NCBI RefSeq assembly: GCF_003967515.1
Contig: NZ_BIFQ01000001.1
Coordinates: 2,604,001-2,668,000 of the forward strand
Length of the DNA: 64,000 bases
DNA from: Dictyobacter aurantiacus
GTDB taxonomy: Bacteria; Chloroflexota; Ktedonobacteria; Ktedonobacterales; Ktedonobacteraceae
Direction of reading: 5' to 3'
The notes under the pieces are model-generated. The model ran no database searches and was not told the DNA's origin. It saw only the letters and a program-made list of their open reading frames with translations. This document shows positions 27,063 through 35,206 of the stretch, piece after piece (the stretch's first letter is position 1; every line of letters begins with the position of its first letter). The position numbers and the translations under genes are program-made.

Positions 27063-28706
27063 ATGCATCAAAAGAATGTTTCGTTGACCAATCGTCATCC
27101 CCTGAGCTATCTGCTGCTGATAGTGGGGATACTCTGTGCTCTTTGCGCCTCCAGTCCGCGCGCATACGCGGACAGCATGCCGGGCGGAACGGTCTCCGAT
27201 CCAACTGTGCGGGCGGTAGATATCGCGCAGCCAGCCGTTGTGCGCATCATTACAGCCATCCCTGCGCAATTATCGGTTCATGTTTCGTCTTCAAAGGATG
27301 TGACTTTTCCCCAGCAGAGCAATGGTACGTATGAGATAGATCTATCGGGCACAGGTACATTTATAAGCTCGCATGGTGATATTCTGACCGCCGATCATGT
27401 TGTGAGCCCACCCAAAAATCAGGAACTGTCTTCGGCTCTGTATACGCGAGCCGCCCAGGATATCGCTAATTATCTCAATACCAATCAGAAGGGCGCGACC
27501 TCGCTTACCAGCGACCAGGTAGTTCAGCAGTTGAACAGTGGACAGTTAAAGTCTACCCCTACATACCAGTCACCCAGTAGTTCGGTATTTTTGAGTACAG
27601 CCTATACGGGTCAGACAAACGCACCCGATTTTAAGAGCCTGCCGACCGGAGTCGGCGTCAATGCCGATAGAATTGAGAAGGAGAGTCCTTTCGATCAGCA
27701 AGATACGGCTATCATCCATGTACCGCTGACCGATACACTGAGCGTTCCACTAAGCGATTCAACCAATGTACATCCTCAGGATAAGCTGACGATCATTGGT
27801 TTCCCTGGTAACGCTGATGTCAGTAAGGCTCCCGATAGCCTGTTGACATCTTCCCTCAACCAGATCTATGTGAGTTCGCTCAAGACTAATGATAAAGGTG
27901 CTCCATTGATCCAGGTTGGGGGCAATGTAGAGCAGGGTGATAGTGGTGGACCTGCTCTGGACAACAATGGCAATATAGTTGGCATCGTTAGTTTTGGTCG
28001 CATCAATACCACTGGTGCGCAGAACGGGACGAGTTTTCTGCAGGCCAGCAGCAGTGCCCAGAATATGATTAAAGCCCTTAATCTGGACACTAAACCAGGC
28101 AAGCAACAGACGCAATGGAGCCAGGCATTCAATACCTACGCGGCTACCAGCTCTGGACATTGGAGTCAGTCCCAACAGGACTTCGCGAACCTGCAAAAGA
28201 CTTATCCAACCTTCAAGGCTATCCAACCTTTCCAGACTTATGCGCAGCAGCAGGCAAAGAATGAACATGTGGTCCCGACGAAGACGCCAACCAGCACACC
28301 AGTCCACACCACATCGAAAACATCCGTTACCTGGCAGGCCATCGCCCTGACAGTTATCTCGGTTCTGGTACTACTCTTACTGATGGGCGTCCTCTTTATG
28401 ACCGCGCTCCGTATGCGTCCAAAGGGCAGACAGAAAAAGGGAGCTGCCGCGGCTCCCAAACAGTCGGCCATGGCATCAACGACTGCGGCCGCCGACAAGA
28501 GCCAGCCCGATCCGGTCAGCAATCCCGGTACAACGCCCGCGTCCACTCCCGCCAGTAATGGATCATCGCCATCCCGGCCAGCGGCGGGTGCGCAACCCGT
28601 TGGGCAAAATACCTTATCGCTCAAAGCGTGGCCCTGCGGCCATATGAATCGTCCCAATGCCCGCTTCTGCAGCATCTGTGGCGAACCCGCCCCCGAAGAA
28701 GTATAA
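27063..28706 (+). CDS. Membrane-anchored trypsin-like serine protease with C-terminal zinc ribbon
   Basis: 547 residues. N-terminal signal/anchor (~13-36) ends at ASSPRAYADS. The S1 protease triad is visible: His112 in LTADHVV, Asp214 in QQDTAII, Ser294 in EQGDSGGPALD; spacing is longer than in trypsin because of an insertion after His. A hydrophobic segment (~420-442, VISVLVLLLLMGVLFMTA) follows a Thr/Pro linker, then a basic patch, an Ala/Pro/Ser linker and a terminal zinc ribbon (CGHMNRPNARFCSICGEP). With an N-terminal export signal the protease is outside and the ribbon inside. No PDZ domain is seen. A surface protease passing a signal inward is possible. Confidence 0.82.
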   Translation: MHQKNVSLTNRHPLSYLLLIVGILCALCASSPRAYADSMPGGTVSDPTVRAVDIAQPAVVRIITAIPAQLSVHVSSSKDVTFPQQSNGTYEIDLSGTGTFISSHGDILTADHVVSPPKNQELSSALYTRAAQDIANYLNTNQKGATSLTSDQVVQQLNSGQLKSTPTYQSPSSSVFLSTAYTGQTNAPDFKSLPTGVGVNADRIEKESPFDQQDTAIIHVPLTDTLSVPLSDSTNVHPQDKLTIIGFPGNADVSKAPDSLLTSSLNQIYVSSLKTNDKGAPLIQVGGNVEQGDSGGPALDNNGNIVGIVSFGRINTTGAQNGTSFLQASSSAQNMIKALNLDTKPGKQQTQWSQAFNTYAATSSGHWSQSQQDFANLQKTYPTFKAIQPFQTYAQQQAKNEHVVPTKTPTSTPVHTTSKTSVTWQAIALTVISVLVLLLLMGVLFMTALRMRPKGRQKKGAAAAPKQSAMASTTAAADKSQPDPVSNPGTTPASTPASNGSSPSRPAAGAQPVGQNTLSLKAWPCGHMNRPNARFCSICGEPAPEEV

Positions 28707-28708
28707 AT

Positions 28709-28772
28709 AAACAAAAAACGGTGTGGCACAAATCGAGCTCAGGCTCGATTTGTGCCACACCGTTTTTTGTTT
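28709..28772. terminator. Bidirectional hairpin between protease and reductase genes
   Basis: Perfect 30-bp arms with a 4-base loop (TCAG); arms begin with an A tract and end with a T tract, so it can terminate both convergent genes. Confidence 0.8.
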
Positions 28773-28787
28773 GAAGAGTTGGAGATG

Positions 28788-29792
28788 CTACGCCAGTTTT
28801 ACTAGCTGTTTACCCTGATTCTCACCTTTGAGCATGCCAATGAATGCTCTGGGAGCATCGTCAATGCCTTCGGCGATGGTCTCGCGATATTTCAGTTGGC
28901 CGCTGGCGACCAGCTGCCCCAACTCCTGAAGGGCCTGTGGGAACAGGTCGGCATGCTCACCAACGATAAAACCCTGCAGCTTGACACGATTGATCAGGAG
29001 GGCACCAAAGTTGCGCACGGCGTGTGGCTGGGTCGCGTTGTACTGAGAAACAAATCCGCACAGTGGGATGCGCGCATGAGCATTCAAACGATCGAGTACC
29101 GCTTCCAGAATCTCGCCGCCAACATTCTCGAAGTAGACGTCAATACCATCGGGAGTCGCGGCGGTCAGATCCTCAACCAGGTGTCCGGCCTTATAATCAA
29201 CACAGGAGTCAAAACCCAGTTCTTTGACCACATACTCGCATTTTGTCTTGCCGCCCGCGATACCAACTACGCGGCAACCACGTGCCTTGGCCAGCTGACC
29301 AACCACACTGCCGACCGCGCCTGAAGCCGCCGACACTACCACAGTCTCACCGGCCTTCGGCTGACCGATACTGATCAAACCAACCCAGGCGGTCAGACCA
29401 GGCATACCCAGCACACCCAGATAGGCAGAGACGGGAATCTGATCTGTGACGTTGATCTTCTGCAGACCCTTGCCATCAGAAATACCATACAGCTGCCAGC
29501 CAAAGTAACCAAGCACATTATCATCCACCTGGAAGGCAGGATTTTTCGACTCGACGACTACGCCTACGGTTCCACCAACCATCACATCATTAATCTGCAT
29601 GCTGGCTGCATACGACTTGCCCTCGTTCATGCGTCCACGCATATAAGGATCGAGAGACAGGTAGAGATTTTTTACCAGCACTTCCCCATCTTTTATGGCG
29701 GGCACATCCGTCTCCACAATATTGAAATCGCTCTCCTGCACCCAACCATGGGGACGGTTAGCGAGCAAAACCTGCTTATTCTTGATTGTCAT
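28788..29792 (-). CDS. NADP-dependent medium-chain oxidoreductase (CurA/leukotriene-B4-dehydrogenase type)
   Basis: 334 residues from the ATG at 29792 (AGGAAG upstream). Zinc-free MDR features: N-terminal VLLANRPHGWVQESDFNIVE, YLSLDPYMRGRM, and LGMPGLTAWVGLISIGQPKA followed by the nucleotide-binding SAASGAVGSVVGQLAKARGC. These signatures are those of the prostaglandin/curcumin reductase group that reduces C=C bonds of enones with NADPH. Length is normal. Single gene. Confidence 0.9.
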   Translation of the reverse strand: MTIKNKQVLLANRPHGWVQESDFNIVETDVPAIKDGEVLVKNLYLSLDPYMRGRMNEGKSYAASMQINDVMVGGTVGVVVESKNPAFQVDDNVLGYFGWQLYGISDGKGLQKINVTDQIPVSAYLGVLGMPGLTAWVGLISIGQPKAGETVVVSAASGAVGSVVGQLAKARGCRVVGIAGGKTKCEYVVKELGFDSCVDYKAGHLVEDLTAATPDGIDVYFENVGGEILEAVLDRLNAHARIPLCGFVSQYNATQPHAVRNFGALLINRVKLQGFIVGEHADLFPQALQELGQLVASGQLKYRETIAEGIDDAPRAFIGMLKGENQGKQLVKLA

Positions 29793-29979
29793 CTTCAGTA
29801 ACTTCCTTTCAAAATTCACTATTGCTAGTGCCATATGTCTATAACACAGCCAGTCTGCTAATTATTTCATCCATATATCCAGACGGCCCCAAACCACAAC
29901 CATTTCATCTCACTTGCCAGACTGAAGACACTCAAAAGATCCCACACGGATATTTATCAACACACCATGCCCACTGTAA

Positions 29980-29995
29980 TGTTTCACGTGAAACA
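29980..29995. other. parS site 1
   Basis: TGTTTCACGTGAAACA, exact match to the ParB-binding consensus; symmetric to 20 bases (AA...TT). Confidence 0.9.
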
Positions 29996-30202
29996 TTGCG
30001 ATAAAGAATAAGCCAATATGATCGCTTTTACGGGGAACATCCCGTACGTGAACAGGGGCGGCATGCACAATGCCGGATTGCTGCGTATTTGAAGAAGCAA
30101 CAGCGATGAATCGGCCGCAATCCTATGCCGCCTGCAAGGGAACATTTTCGTGTTCAGAGGAACATTTTCGTATGGGGGACACCCCACCTATTCATTCCAT
30201 CT

Positions 30203-30297
30203 GGTTGTGGGCAACAGGGGCGCGGATGCGCCCCTGTTGCCCACAACCAAAAACCAACGCGGCCGCGTAGCGGCCGCGCGTGTGGTGGCACACAAGT
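30203..30297 (+). repeat. Partial foldback element (GGAT hairpin plus right end)
   Basis: Perfect 21-bp arms with apical GCGC-GGAT-GCGC (30203-30248), followed by GCGGCCGCGTAGCGGCCGCG and CGTGTGGTGG, resembling the right end of the complete elements at 40200 and 53986. No left end or tandem array is visible. The rest of the 29793-30371 gap contains two parS sites and the direct repeat GGAACATTTTCGT (30139 and 30160). Confidence 0.6.
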
Positions 30298-30334
30298 ACC
30301 TCGATCAATGAAAACAAAATACAGTCTCTTGCAA

Positions 30335-30350
30335 TGTTTCACGTGAAACA
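30335..30350. other. parS site 2 within a 36-bp palindrome
   Basis: TGTTTCACGTGAAACA at the centre of a perfect palindrome running from 30325 to 30360 (TCTCTTGCAA on one side, TTGCAAGAGA on the other). Confidence 0.92.
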
Positions 30351-30371
30351 TTGCAAGAGACATCAGCCTCC

Positions 30372-30998
30372 TTATGCCCTGCCTCGTAAGATCATGGATT
30401 GGAAGTGCCAGTATTGACCATTCATTGGAATGGCTTTAAAGGAGACCACGTCAAAATATGGCGCGACCGCCTGACGCATAAAATCATCGCTATGATGAGA
30501 GAAGAAGCGTGGCGGCTGGTGATGATCATCCTCGTGTATCCCTTCCTCCTCGAAGCCCCCATAGACTCCCAGGAAGAAAAGCCCACCAGGACGCAGCAGA
30601 TCACGCAACTTTTGCAGGACCGCTGGTAGCTCTGCACCCGGCACATGCAGCAGACAATTCAGAGCATAGATCGCATCAAAAGAACTCTCCGGAAAATGCA
30701 GCCCCAGGAAATCCATCACATGGGCATCCAGACCCTTCTCGCGGCAGAGGTCTACCATGTCGGGTGACAGGTCCGTACACACAACCTGTAAACCATGCTC
30801 CTGAAAAAAAAGGCTATCAACCCCGGTACCAGCCCCCACTTCCAATAAAGTCTTCTTGCCCTCTTGCAGCAAGAGATCCAGGAAACTCTGTCTCTCTGCG
30901 ACCTTCCATGGTTCTTTGGCCGTTTGATTACGCTGCTCCGCCATCTCGCGATTATACGACTGGCGCAGCGTTTGAATGACTTGCTGGTAGGTATCCAT
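30372..30998 (-). CDS. Class I SAM-dependent methyltransferase
   Basis: 208 residues from ATG 30998 (a GTG five codons upstream has a closer AAGGA, so the start is uncertain). SAM-binding motif I LLEVGAGTGVDSLFF, motif II VCTDLSPDMVDLC, FDAIYALNCLLHVPGAEL (motif IV/post), and LLRPGGLFFLGVYGG (motif VI). Closest in style to the Methyltransf_11/25 group acting on small molecules. Substrate unknown. Its 3' end lies ten bases from the parS 2 palindrome. Confidence 0.87.
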   Translation of the reverse strand: MDTYQQVIQTLRQSYNREMAEQRNQTAKEPWKVAERQSFLDLLLQEGKKTLLEVGAGTGVDSLFFQEHGLQVVCTDLSPDMVDLCREKGLDAHVMDFLGLHFPESSFDAIYALNCLLHVPGAELPAVLQKLRDLLRPGGLFFLGVYGGFEEEGIHEDDHHQPPRFFSHHSDDFMRQAVAPYFDVVSFKAIPMNGQYWHFQSMILRGRA

Positions 30999-31083
30999 AA
31001 CTGTGGCTCTCACCTTTCCTTAGTGCCGGACAATGGTAGTTTAGGGGATATCTCTAATGATTAGCTGATCCTTTGGTAGGGGC

Positions 31084-31115
31084 AAAAAAAGTGGGCACCC
31101 ATCATGGATGCCCAC
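31084..31115 (-). terminator. Terminator of the fabI operon
   Basis: Minus strand GTGGGCATCC, five-base loop, GGGTGCCCAC, then seven T. Starts 16 bases after the fabI stop. Confidence 0.88.
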
Positions 31116-31130
31116 CAGAGATTTTTACAC

Positions 31131-31901
31131 TTACGCGCCCATAATGTTGTAGCCGGCATCGACAAACATGATCTCACCGGTGATGGCACGGGCCAGGTCG
31201 CTGCTCAAGAAGAGAGCGGTATCACCGACTTCACTCTGCTCGATGTTGCGACGCAGCGGCGCGACATGGGCCACCTGCTCACGGAAACCGGTGAGTCCGG
31301 AGACACCACGAGCGGCCAGCGTGTTCAATGGACCAGCCGAGATGGCGTTGACGCGAATGTTGTGCTCGCCCATCTCATATGCCAGGTAGCGAACACTGCA
31401 TTCCAGAGCAGCCTTGGCGACGGCCATCACGTTGTACTTGGGCATCACGCGCTCACTGGCCATATAGGTCAGGGCCAGCACGCTACCGCCATGCTCTTTC
31501 ATCAAGGGCTCGGCACGTTTGGCCATCGCCACCAGCGAATAGGCGCTGATATCTAACGCGGTATGAAAACCCTCGCGCGTCGTCTGCAGGAAGGGATTCT
31601 CCAGTTCGCTGGCCGGCGCGAAGGCCACACAATGGATCAGGATATCTATGCGACCACCGAGCAGTTCACCGGCTTTGGCGAACGCGCTATCCAGTTCGGC
31701 ATCATTCTGCACATCGCAGGGGATAACCTCGGTGCCGGGAATCTTGGAGGCCAGGTCGCGCACATACTTCTCCATGCGCTCCTGGTACGCCAGGACCAGT
31801 TGCGCCCCTTCACGTGCCAGAGCCTGCGCGATCGCCCAGGCGATCGAGCGATGGTTCGCCACACCAAAAATAAAAGCCTTTTTACCTTCTAATAAGGGCA
31901 T
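31131..31901 (-). CDS. fabI: Enoyl-[acyl-carrier-protein] reductase (NADH)
   Basis: 256 residues, start preceded by GAGGAG. FabI reduces the enoyl-ACP double bond in the last step of each fatty-acid elongation round. Features: FIFGVANHRSIAWAIAQALA (FabI-specific nucleotide loop), Tyr146/Tyr156/Lys163 in the arrangement ALTYMASE...YNVMAVAK (Y-x6-K, typical of FabI and not of FabG), and the substrate loop ISAGPLNTLAARGV. Length matches the family. Last gene of a three-gene operon, 36 bases after the rhodanese gene, ending in a strong terminator. Confidence 0.96.
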   Translation of the reverse strand: MPLLEGKKAFIFGVANHRSIAWAIAQALAREGAQLVLAYQERMEKYVRDLASKIPGTEVIPCDVQNDAELDSAFAKAGELLGGRIDILIHCVAFAPASELENPFLQTTREGFHTALDISAYSLVAMAKRAEPLMKEHGGSVLALTYMASERVMPKYNVMAVAKAALECSVRYLAYEMGEHNIRVNAISAGPLNTLAARGVSGLTGFREQVAHVAPLRRNIEQSEVGDTALFLSSDLARAITGEIMFVDAGYNIMGA

Positions 31902-31937
31902 TTCGTTTCTCCTCTCAAATACGCTGGTTGTTAGCGC

Positions 31938-32291
31938 CTAGCGCTCCATTGGATAACCGCGATTGGCCCAGCCATTCATGCCACGCGCCAGGTTATAGAC
32001 CTTTTTAAAACCTAACAACGAGGCGATCTCGGAAGCCATCGCGCTGCGCTGGCCTGCGGCACAGACAAAGATCACCTCTTCATCCTTCGGCAGGTTTTTT
32101 TCTTCAAGCGCCTTCCCAAAAGAATAAATGCCCTGAATGGGAACCAGCGTCGCCTGCGCGATATGTCCATAGTTCCATTCATCGGGCATGCGCACATCGA
32201 CGATACGTACCCCTGAATCAACCAGGTTTTTCGCCTCGTCAGTGCCAATCGTTGTATATGGTGCTACTTCGTCATCATGGTCATATGCCAT
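31938..32291 (-). CDS. Rhodanese-like domain protein
   Basis: 117 residues, a single rhodanese domain. VRIVDVRMPDEWNYGHIAQA is the CH2A-like start, FVCAAGQRS is the active-site loop with Cys77, and GFKKVYNLARGMNGWANRGY the C-terminal signature. Such stand-alone domains carry persulfide sulfur on the cysteine. ATG 32291 has GGGAGAA upstream and overlaps the stop of the preceding gene by 11 bases, so translation is coupled. Link to fabI is by operon only. Confidence 0.9.
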   Translation of the reverse strand: MAYDHDDEVAPYTTIGTDEAKNLVDSGVRIVDVRMPDEWNYGHIAQATLVPIQGIYSFGKALEEKNLPKDEEVIFVCAAGQRSAMASEIASLLGFKKVYNLARGMNGWANRGYPMER

Positions 32292-32538
32292 TGCTCGATT
32301 CTCCCGCTTCATATTGCTCTAGCCAGAGACGGCCTAGCAAGGTAGGAACAATCATATATTCATCACCACTATAAGCCATGGTGATATAGCCTTGATCTTC
32401 CATCTCGCGAAAATCGTCAGTTGTGAGGAAATAATCATGTAGCATACGTGAAACGTCGCTCTCTGGCAATTGCTTCCAGCTCATCAATACGCGCATAATG
32501 GCAGCATACTTGGGCCTGCTATCATCAACGGCTCGCAT
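32281..32538 (-). CDS. Small protein of unknown function (winged-helix-like)
   Basis: 85 residues from the ATG at 32538, preceded by AGAGG at 7 bases. The sequence (RPKYAAIMRVLMSWKQLPES, LTTDDFREMEDQGYITMA, YMIVPTLLGRLWLEQYE) has the helix-helix-strand rhythm of a small winged-helix fold, but I do not recognise a family. First gene of the operon with rhodanese and fabI; a regulatory role is a guess. Confidence 0.65.
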   Translation of the reverse strand: MRAVDDSRPKYAAIMRVLMSWKQLPESDVSRMLHDYFLTTDDFREMEDQGYITMAYSGDEYMIVPTLLGRLWLEQYEAGESSNGI

Positions 32539-32655
32539 ATACATACCTCTTTCCATCCTACATATGCTATTCATTCTAATACCTCCCACAGTGTAACAAA
32601 TTCGCTAGCATACAGCAAGTGGAGAACGCCCCCGGAGAACCAACGCCCTCATAAG

Positions 32656-32675
32656 TTCGGACCTCGCGCCCGATC
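32656..32675. repeat. Short dispersed hairpin repeat (copy 3) next to parS
   Basis: TTCGGACCTCGCGCCCGATC, one arm base changed. Lies 24 bases before parS 3; a longer match with the 37096-37152 region (ATAAG before it, AAATCCAA after it) shows that repeat and parS were copied together. Confidence 0.6.
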
Positions 32676-32698
32676 ACCCACGCCATCCCCAAATCCAA

Positions 32699-32714
32699 TG
32701 TTTCACGTGAAACA
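32699..32714. other. parS site 3
   Basis: Exact TGTTTCACGTGAAACA. Confidence 0.9.
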
Positions 32715-32755
32715 TCGACCCCAAACACGGGACGCCCCACCAAGGCGGAACGCCC

Positions 32756-34311
32756 ATGTAGGGTCGACCCTCGCGGCATCTGTTGATACTAAATAGCCAA
32801 AAGGTCTCTGGATGGGGAGGGAGACTTGCCAGAGTGGCAAATATCGAGGAACATCCAAAGAAATTGTCATCACACGTTTTCGAAAGGATCTTCCTCGTAT
32901 GCCTCATCATACCGCATCTGGGCCCGAAGAGGCGAATGCCGATTCGCTCTCACAACAGATCGTTGGCTGCTTGCAGCGCCTCATCGAACCCTCTGATCCC
33001 CCTGCCGCTGCGGTGAGCCGCCCTCGTGGACGACCCGCAGTGCTCTCCTCTGAGCATCTGTGTCTGGCGGTCTTGCTGGCGCTGCTGCGCGGCTTGAAGA
33101 GCTATGCCTGCGTCTGGCGCCTGATCACCTGGTCGGGGGTCGGCCACTTTCCTCTCTTGCCCCATACTCGTGACGCCATCCGCAAACGCCTCTTGCACAC
33201 CTCCCTCGACGTCTGGCAGCGCCTCCTGCTGCGCGTGAGCACCGGCTTGCATGCCCAAACCCAGGCGGTCGCCCAGTGTGATCTGCTTCCCTGGGTTTCC
33301 CATATCTTCGCTCTGGATCAAACCACGCTCGATGCCGTCCAGCGGCGCATGCAGGATGTGCGCGATGAAGCCGTGGACAGTCCACGCCTGCTGGTCGGCA
33401 GACTGGCCGCCCTCTTTGATGTCCGCCGCCAGCAATGGGTTCGTATCCTCTTCCGTGAGGACGTCTTTGCCAATGAAAAACTGCTCGTCCAGGACGTGGT
33501 GCGTGGATTGCCCGCTGGCAGCCTGCTGCTGGCCGATCTGGGCTACTTCAGCTTTCCCTGGTTTGACTGGCTCACGGACCAGGGCTTTTTCTGGCTCTCA
33601 CGGATGCGGGAGAAGACCTCCTACCAGATCCTGCACGTCTTTGTGCAGCAAGGCACCACGCTCGACGCCCTGGTCTGGCTGGGAGCCTACCGCGCCGATC
33701 GCTGTGCCCACCGGGTGCGCCTGATCCAGTTTGAGCATCACGGCAAGCTGTACCAGTATCTGACCAACATCTGCGAACCCGATCGCTTGAGCATGAGCGA
33801 GGCCGCTCGCCTCTACGCGCGTCGCTGGGAGATCGAGCTGGCGTTCAAAGCGCTCAAATGCACGCTGGGCATTCGCGTGTGGTGGTCCTGCGATCCTCTC
33901 CTGGTGCTTCAGCAGCTCTTCGCCGCCTTCATCCTGGCTCAGGTGCTCCATGCGCTCCACGCTCAGGTGGCCTTCGCCGCCCAGGTCCCTCTCTTCGACG
34001 TGTCCTTGCCCGTGCTTGCCACCTTGCTTGCTCAGGCGCCCACGCGATCGGGTGGGCAGCCCCTGATCCAGCGACTGCTCGAGGTGGGTCGGCGCCAGGG
34101 TTTGATCCGGCCCTCGCGGCGCATCGAGCCAGCCGTCCCTGCTCTGCTGAGGTCCTACACCCCGGCCCCACCTGATCTGCCGACCATCCGACCGCCACGC
34201 TACGCCCATCGTGTCCGTCAGGGACGTTCGGATCGACCCGACTTTGTGCCTCGTTTTTTCACCTTCATCGTGATTTAGTATCAACAGATGCCGCGAGGGT
34301 CGACCCTACAT
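32756..34311 (+). mobile_element. IS4-like insertion sequence
   Basis: 1556-bp unit bounded by 39-bp perfect inverted repeats (32756-32794 and 34273-34311; outer part ATGTAGGGTCGACCCTCGCG). One transposase gene fills the inside. The sequence just outside both ends is also inversely related (CCCCACCAA...AACG...), and a solo copy of outer part plus GTAGGGTCGACCC lies at 37511-37560, so the IS may sit inside an older repeat; the true IS end could therefore be further in (CATCTGTTGATACTAAAT). No clear target duplication seen. Confidence 0.85.
32899..34278 (+). CDS. IS4-family transposase
   Basis: 459 residues from the ATG at 32899 (AAAGGA ten bases upstream). DDE catalytic residues are in IS4-like context: first Asp in FALDQTTLD, second in LLLADLGYFSFPWFD, and the Glu in LYARRWEIELAFKALK (the YREK-type signature R-W-x-I-E). 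An N-terminal helical DNA-binding region (SRPRGRPAVLSSEHLCLAVL) precedes. The frame is intact and fills the IS to within a few bases of the right repeat, so the element may be active. Confidence 0.92.
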   Translation: MPHHTASGPEEANADSLSQQIVGCLQRLIEPSDPPAAAVSRPRGRPAVLSSEHLCLAVLLALLRGLKSYACVWRLITWSGVGHFPLLPHTRDAIRKRLLHTSLDVWQRLLLRVSTGLHAQTQAVAQCDLLPWVSHIFALDQTTLDAVQRRMQDVRDEAVDSPRLLVGRLAALFDVRRQQWVRILFREDVFANEKLLVQDVVRGLPAGSLLLADLGYFSFPWFDWLTDQGFFWLSRMREKTSYQILHVFVQQGTTLDALVWLGAYRADRCAHRVRLIQFEHHGKLYQYLTNICEPDRLSMSEAARLYARRWEIELAFKALKCTLGIRVWWSCDPLLVLQQLFAAFILAQVLHALHAQVAFAAQVPLFDVSLPVLATLLAQAPTRSGGQPLIQRLLEVGRRQGLIRPSRRIEPAVPALLRSYTPAPPDLPTIRPPRYAHRVRQGRSDRPDFVPRFFTFIVI

Positions 34312-34313
34312 AA

Positions 34314-34370
34314 GCGTTTTTCGTTGGTGGGAACGTTCCTTTTTTCGGGGCGTTTTTCGTTGGTGGGGAC
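34314..34370. repeat. Two 21-bp direct repeats beside the IS
   Basis: GCGTTTTTCGTTGGTGGG(A/G)AC occurs at 34314-34334 and 34350-34370. The inverse of this stretch reappears at about 37480-37530 in front of another GTAGGGTCGACCC copy. Confidence 0.65.
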
Positions 34371-34385
34371 ATTACGGGTTTCTTG

Positions 34386-35024
34386 TTACGCTGTTTTTCT
34401 GATTACGGCAACATGCGTCTGGCACGTTGGCTCCGGCTCAAAATAACTTGATCTGACCATCTCTACTGGCAAGCCCCATTGTTTAATCCTCCCATCGATT
34501 CTTTTCTCGGGCATATCCGTATGCCTACCGCTATATTCCGCGACCAATAAACACCCTGTAGGCTGCACATATCGCTCCAACAATCGCTGAACAAAAGCCT
34601 CCTGTAATTCTTCAGGAACATATTCAAGTAAGGCGTGAACAACATCGAATTGCCTGGGCGGCAACCAGTTCCAGGCATTACCCAGAAAGAGCTGTTCGGT
34701 ATATTGAGGCAAACGTGCCCGTGCCAGATCAATTAACTTCTCAGAAAAATCAAGACCAAAGGGGTTGATCAGTAGACCGCGTTCACTCGTCCAGCGCAAA
34801 ACACATTCTAGCAAATAGCCATTGGCACACCCGATATCTAAAAAGGAGCCATCTTTAGTAATACAATCAGCAACTGGCCTGCGCAACGTCTCCCAATAAT
34901 CATTATCGCGAGGAGTGCGCAATCCAACACCAGATTGCTGCCATGGCTGCTTTCCCGCAATATATGCCGTTTCCAGCAACGCTTTATTGGCTGCGAACCA
35001 GCCCTCCAGTTCTTTGTCGTCCAT
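34386..35024 (-). CDS. SAM-dependent methyltransferase-like protein
   Basis: 212 residues from ATG 35024 (GGAG six bases upstream). Motif I is SFLDIGCANGYLLECVLR, followed by LDFSEKLIDLARARLPQ (motif II) and FDVVHALLEYVPEELQEAFV (motif IV). The pre-motif region TPRDNDYWETLRRPV is characteristic of a small-molecule methyltransferase family. Substrate unknown. Its promoter side contains two parS sites. Confidence 0.82.
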   Translation of the reverse strand: MDDKELEGWFAANKALLETAYIAGKQPWQQSGVGLRTPRDNDYWETLRRPVADCITKDGSFLDIGCANGYLLECVLRWTSERGLLINPFGLDFSEKLIDLARARLPQYTEQLFLGNAWNWLPPRQFDVVHALLEYVPEELQEAFVQRLLERYVQPTGCLLVAEYSGRHTDMPEKRIDGRIKQWGLPVEMVRSSYFEPEPTCQTHVAVIRKTA

Positions 35025-35050
35025 GTTTTTCTCCAACCAGCTACTTACAA

Positions 35051-35066
35051 TGTTTCACGTGAAACA
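35051..35066. other. parS site 4
   Basis: Exact consensus, flanked by ACTTACA on the left; forms an inverted pair with site 5. Confidence 0.9.
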
Positions 35067-35110
35067 TTCAGGCTAGACACCTTATGATAATCATCCACAA
35101 TAGAATGAGA

Positions 35111-35126
35111 CGTTTCACGTGAAACA
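35111..35126. other. parS site 5 (CGTTTCACGTGAAACA)
   Basis: One-base variant of the consensus at position 1. Followed by TTGTAAGT, the mirror of the flank of site 4, 60 bases away. Confidence 0.87.
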
Positions 35127-35206
35127 TTGTAAGTAACCATAGCTGTTGAAATAAATGTTAAGATAGATGTCAGCGATAACCTGTCAACGATAGAGGCAAG
35201 AATACA

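Noticed and set aside
33598..34284. 228-codon minus-strand frame
   Set aside because: Antisense to the transposase with clear DDE motifs on the plus strand.
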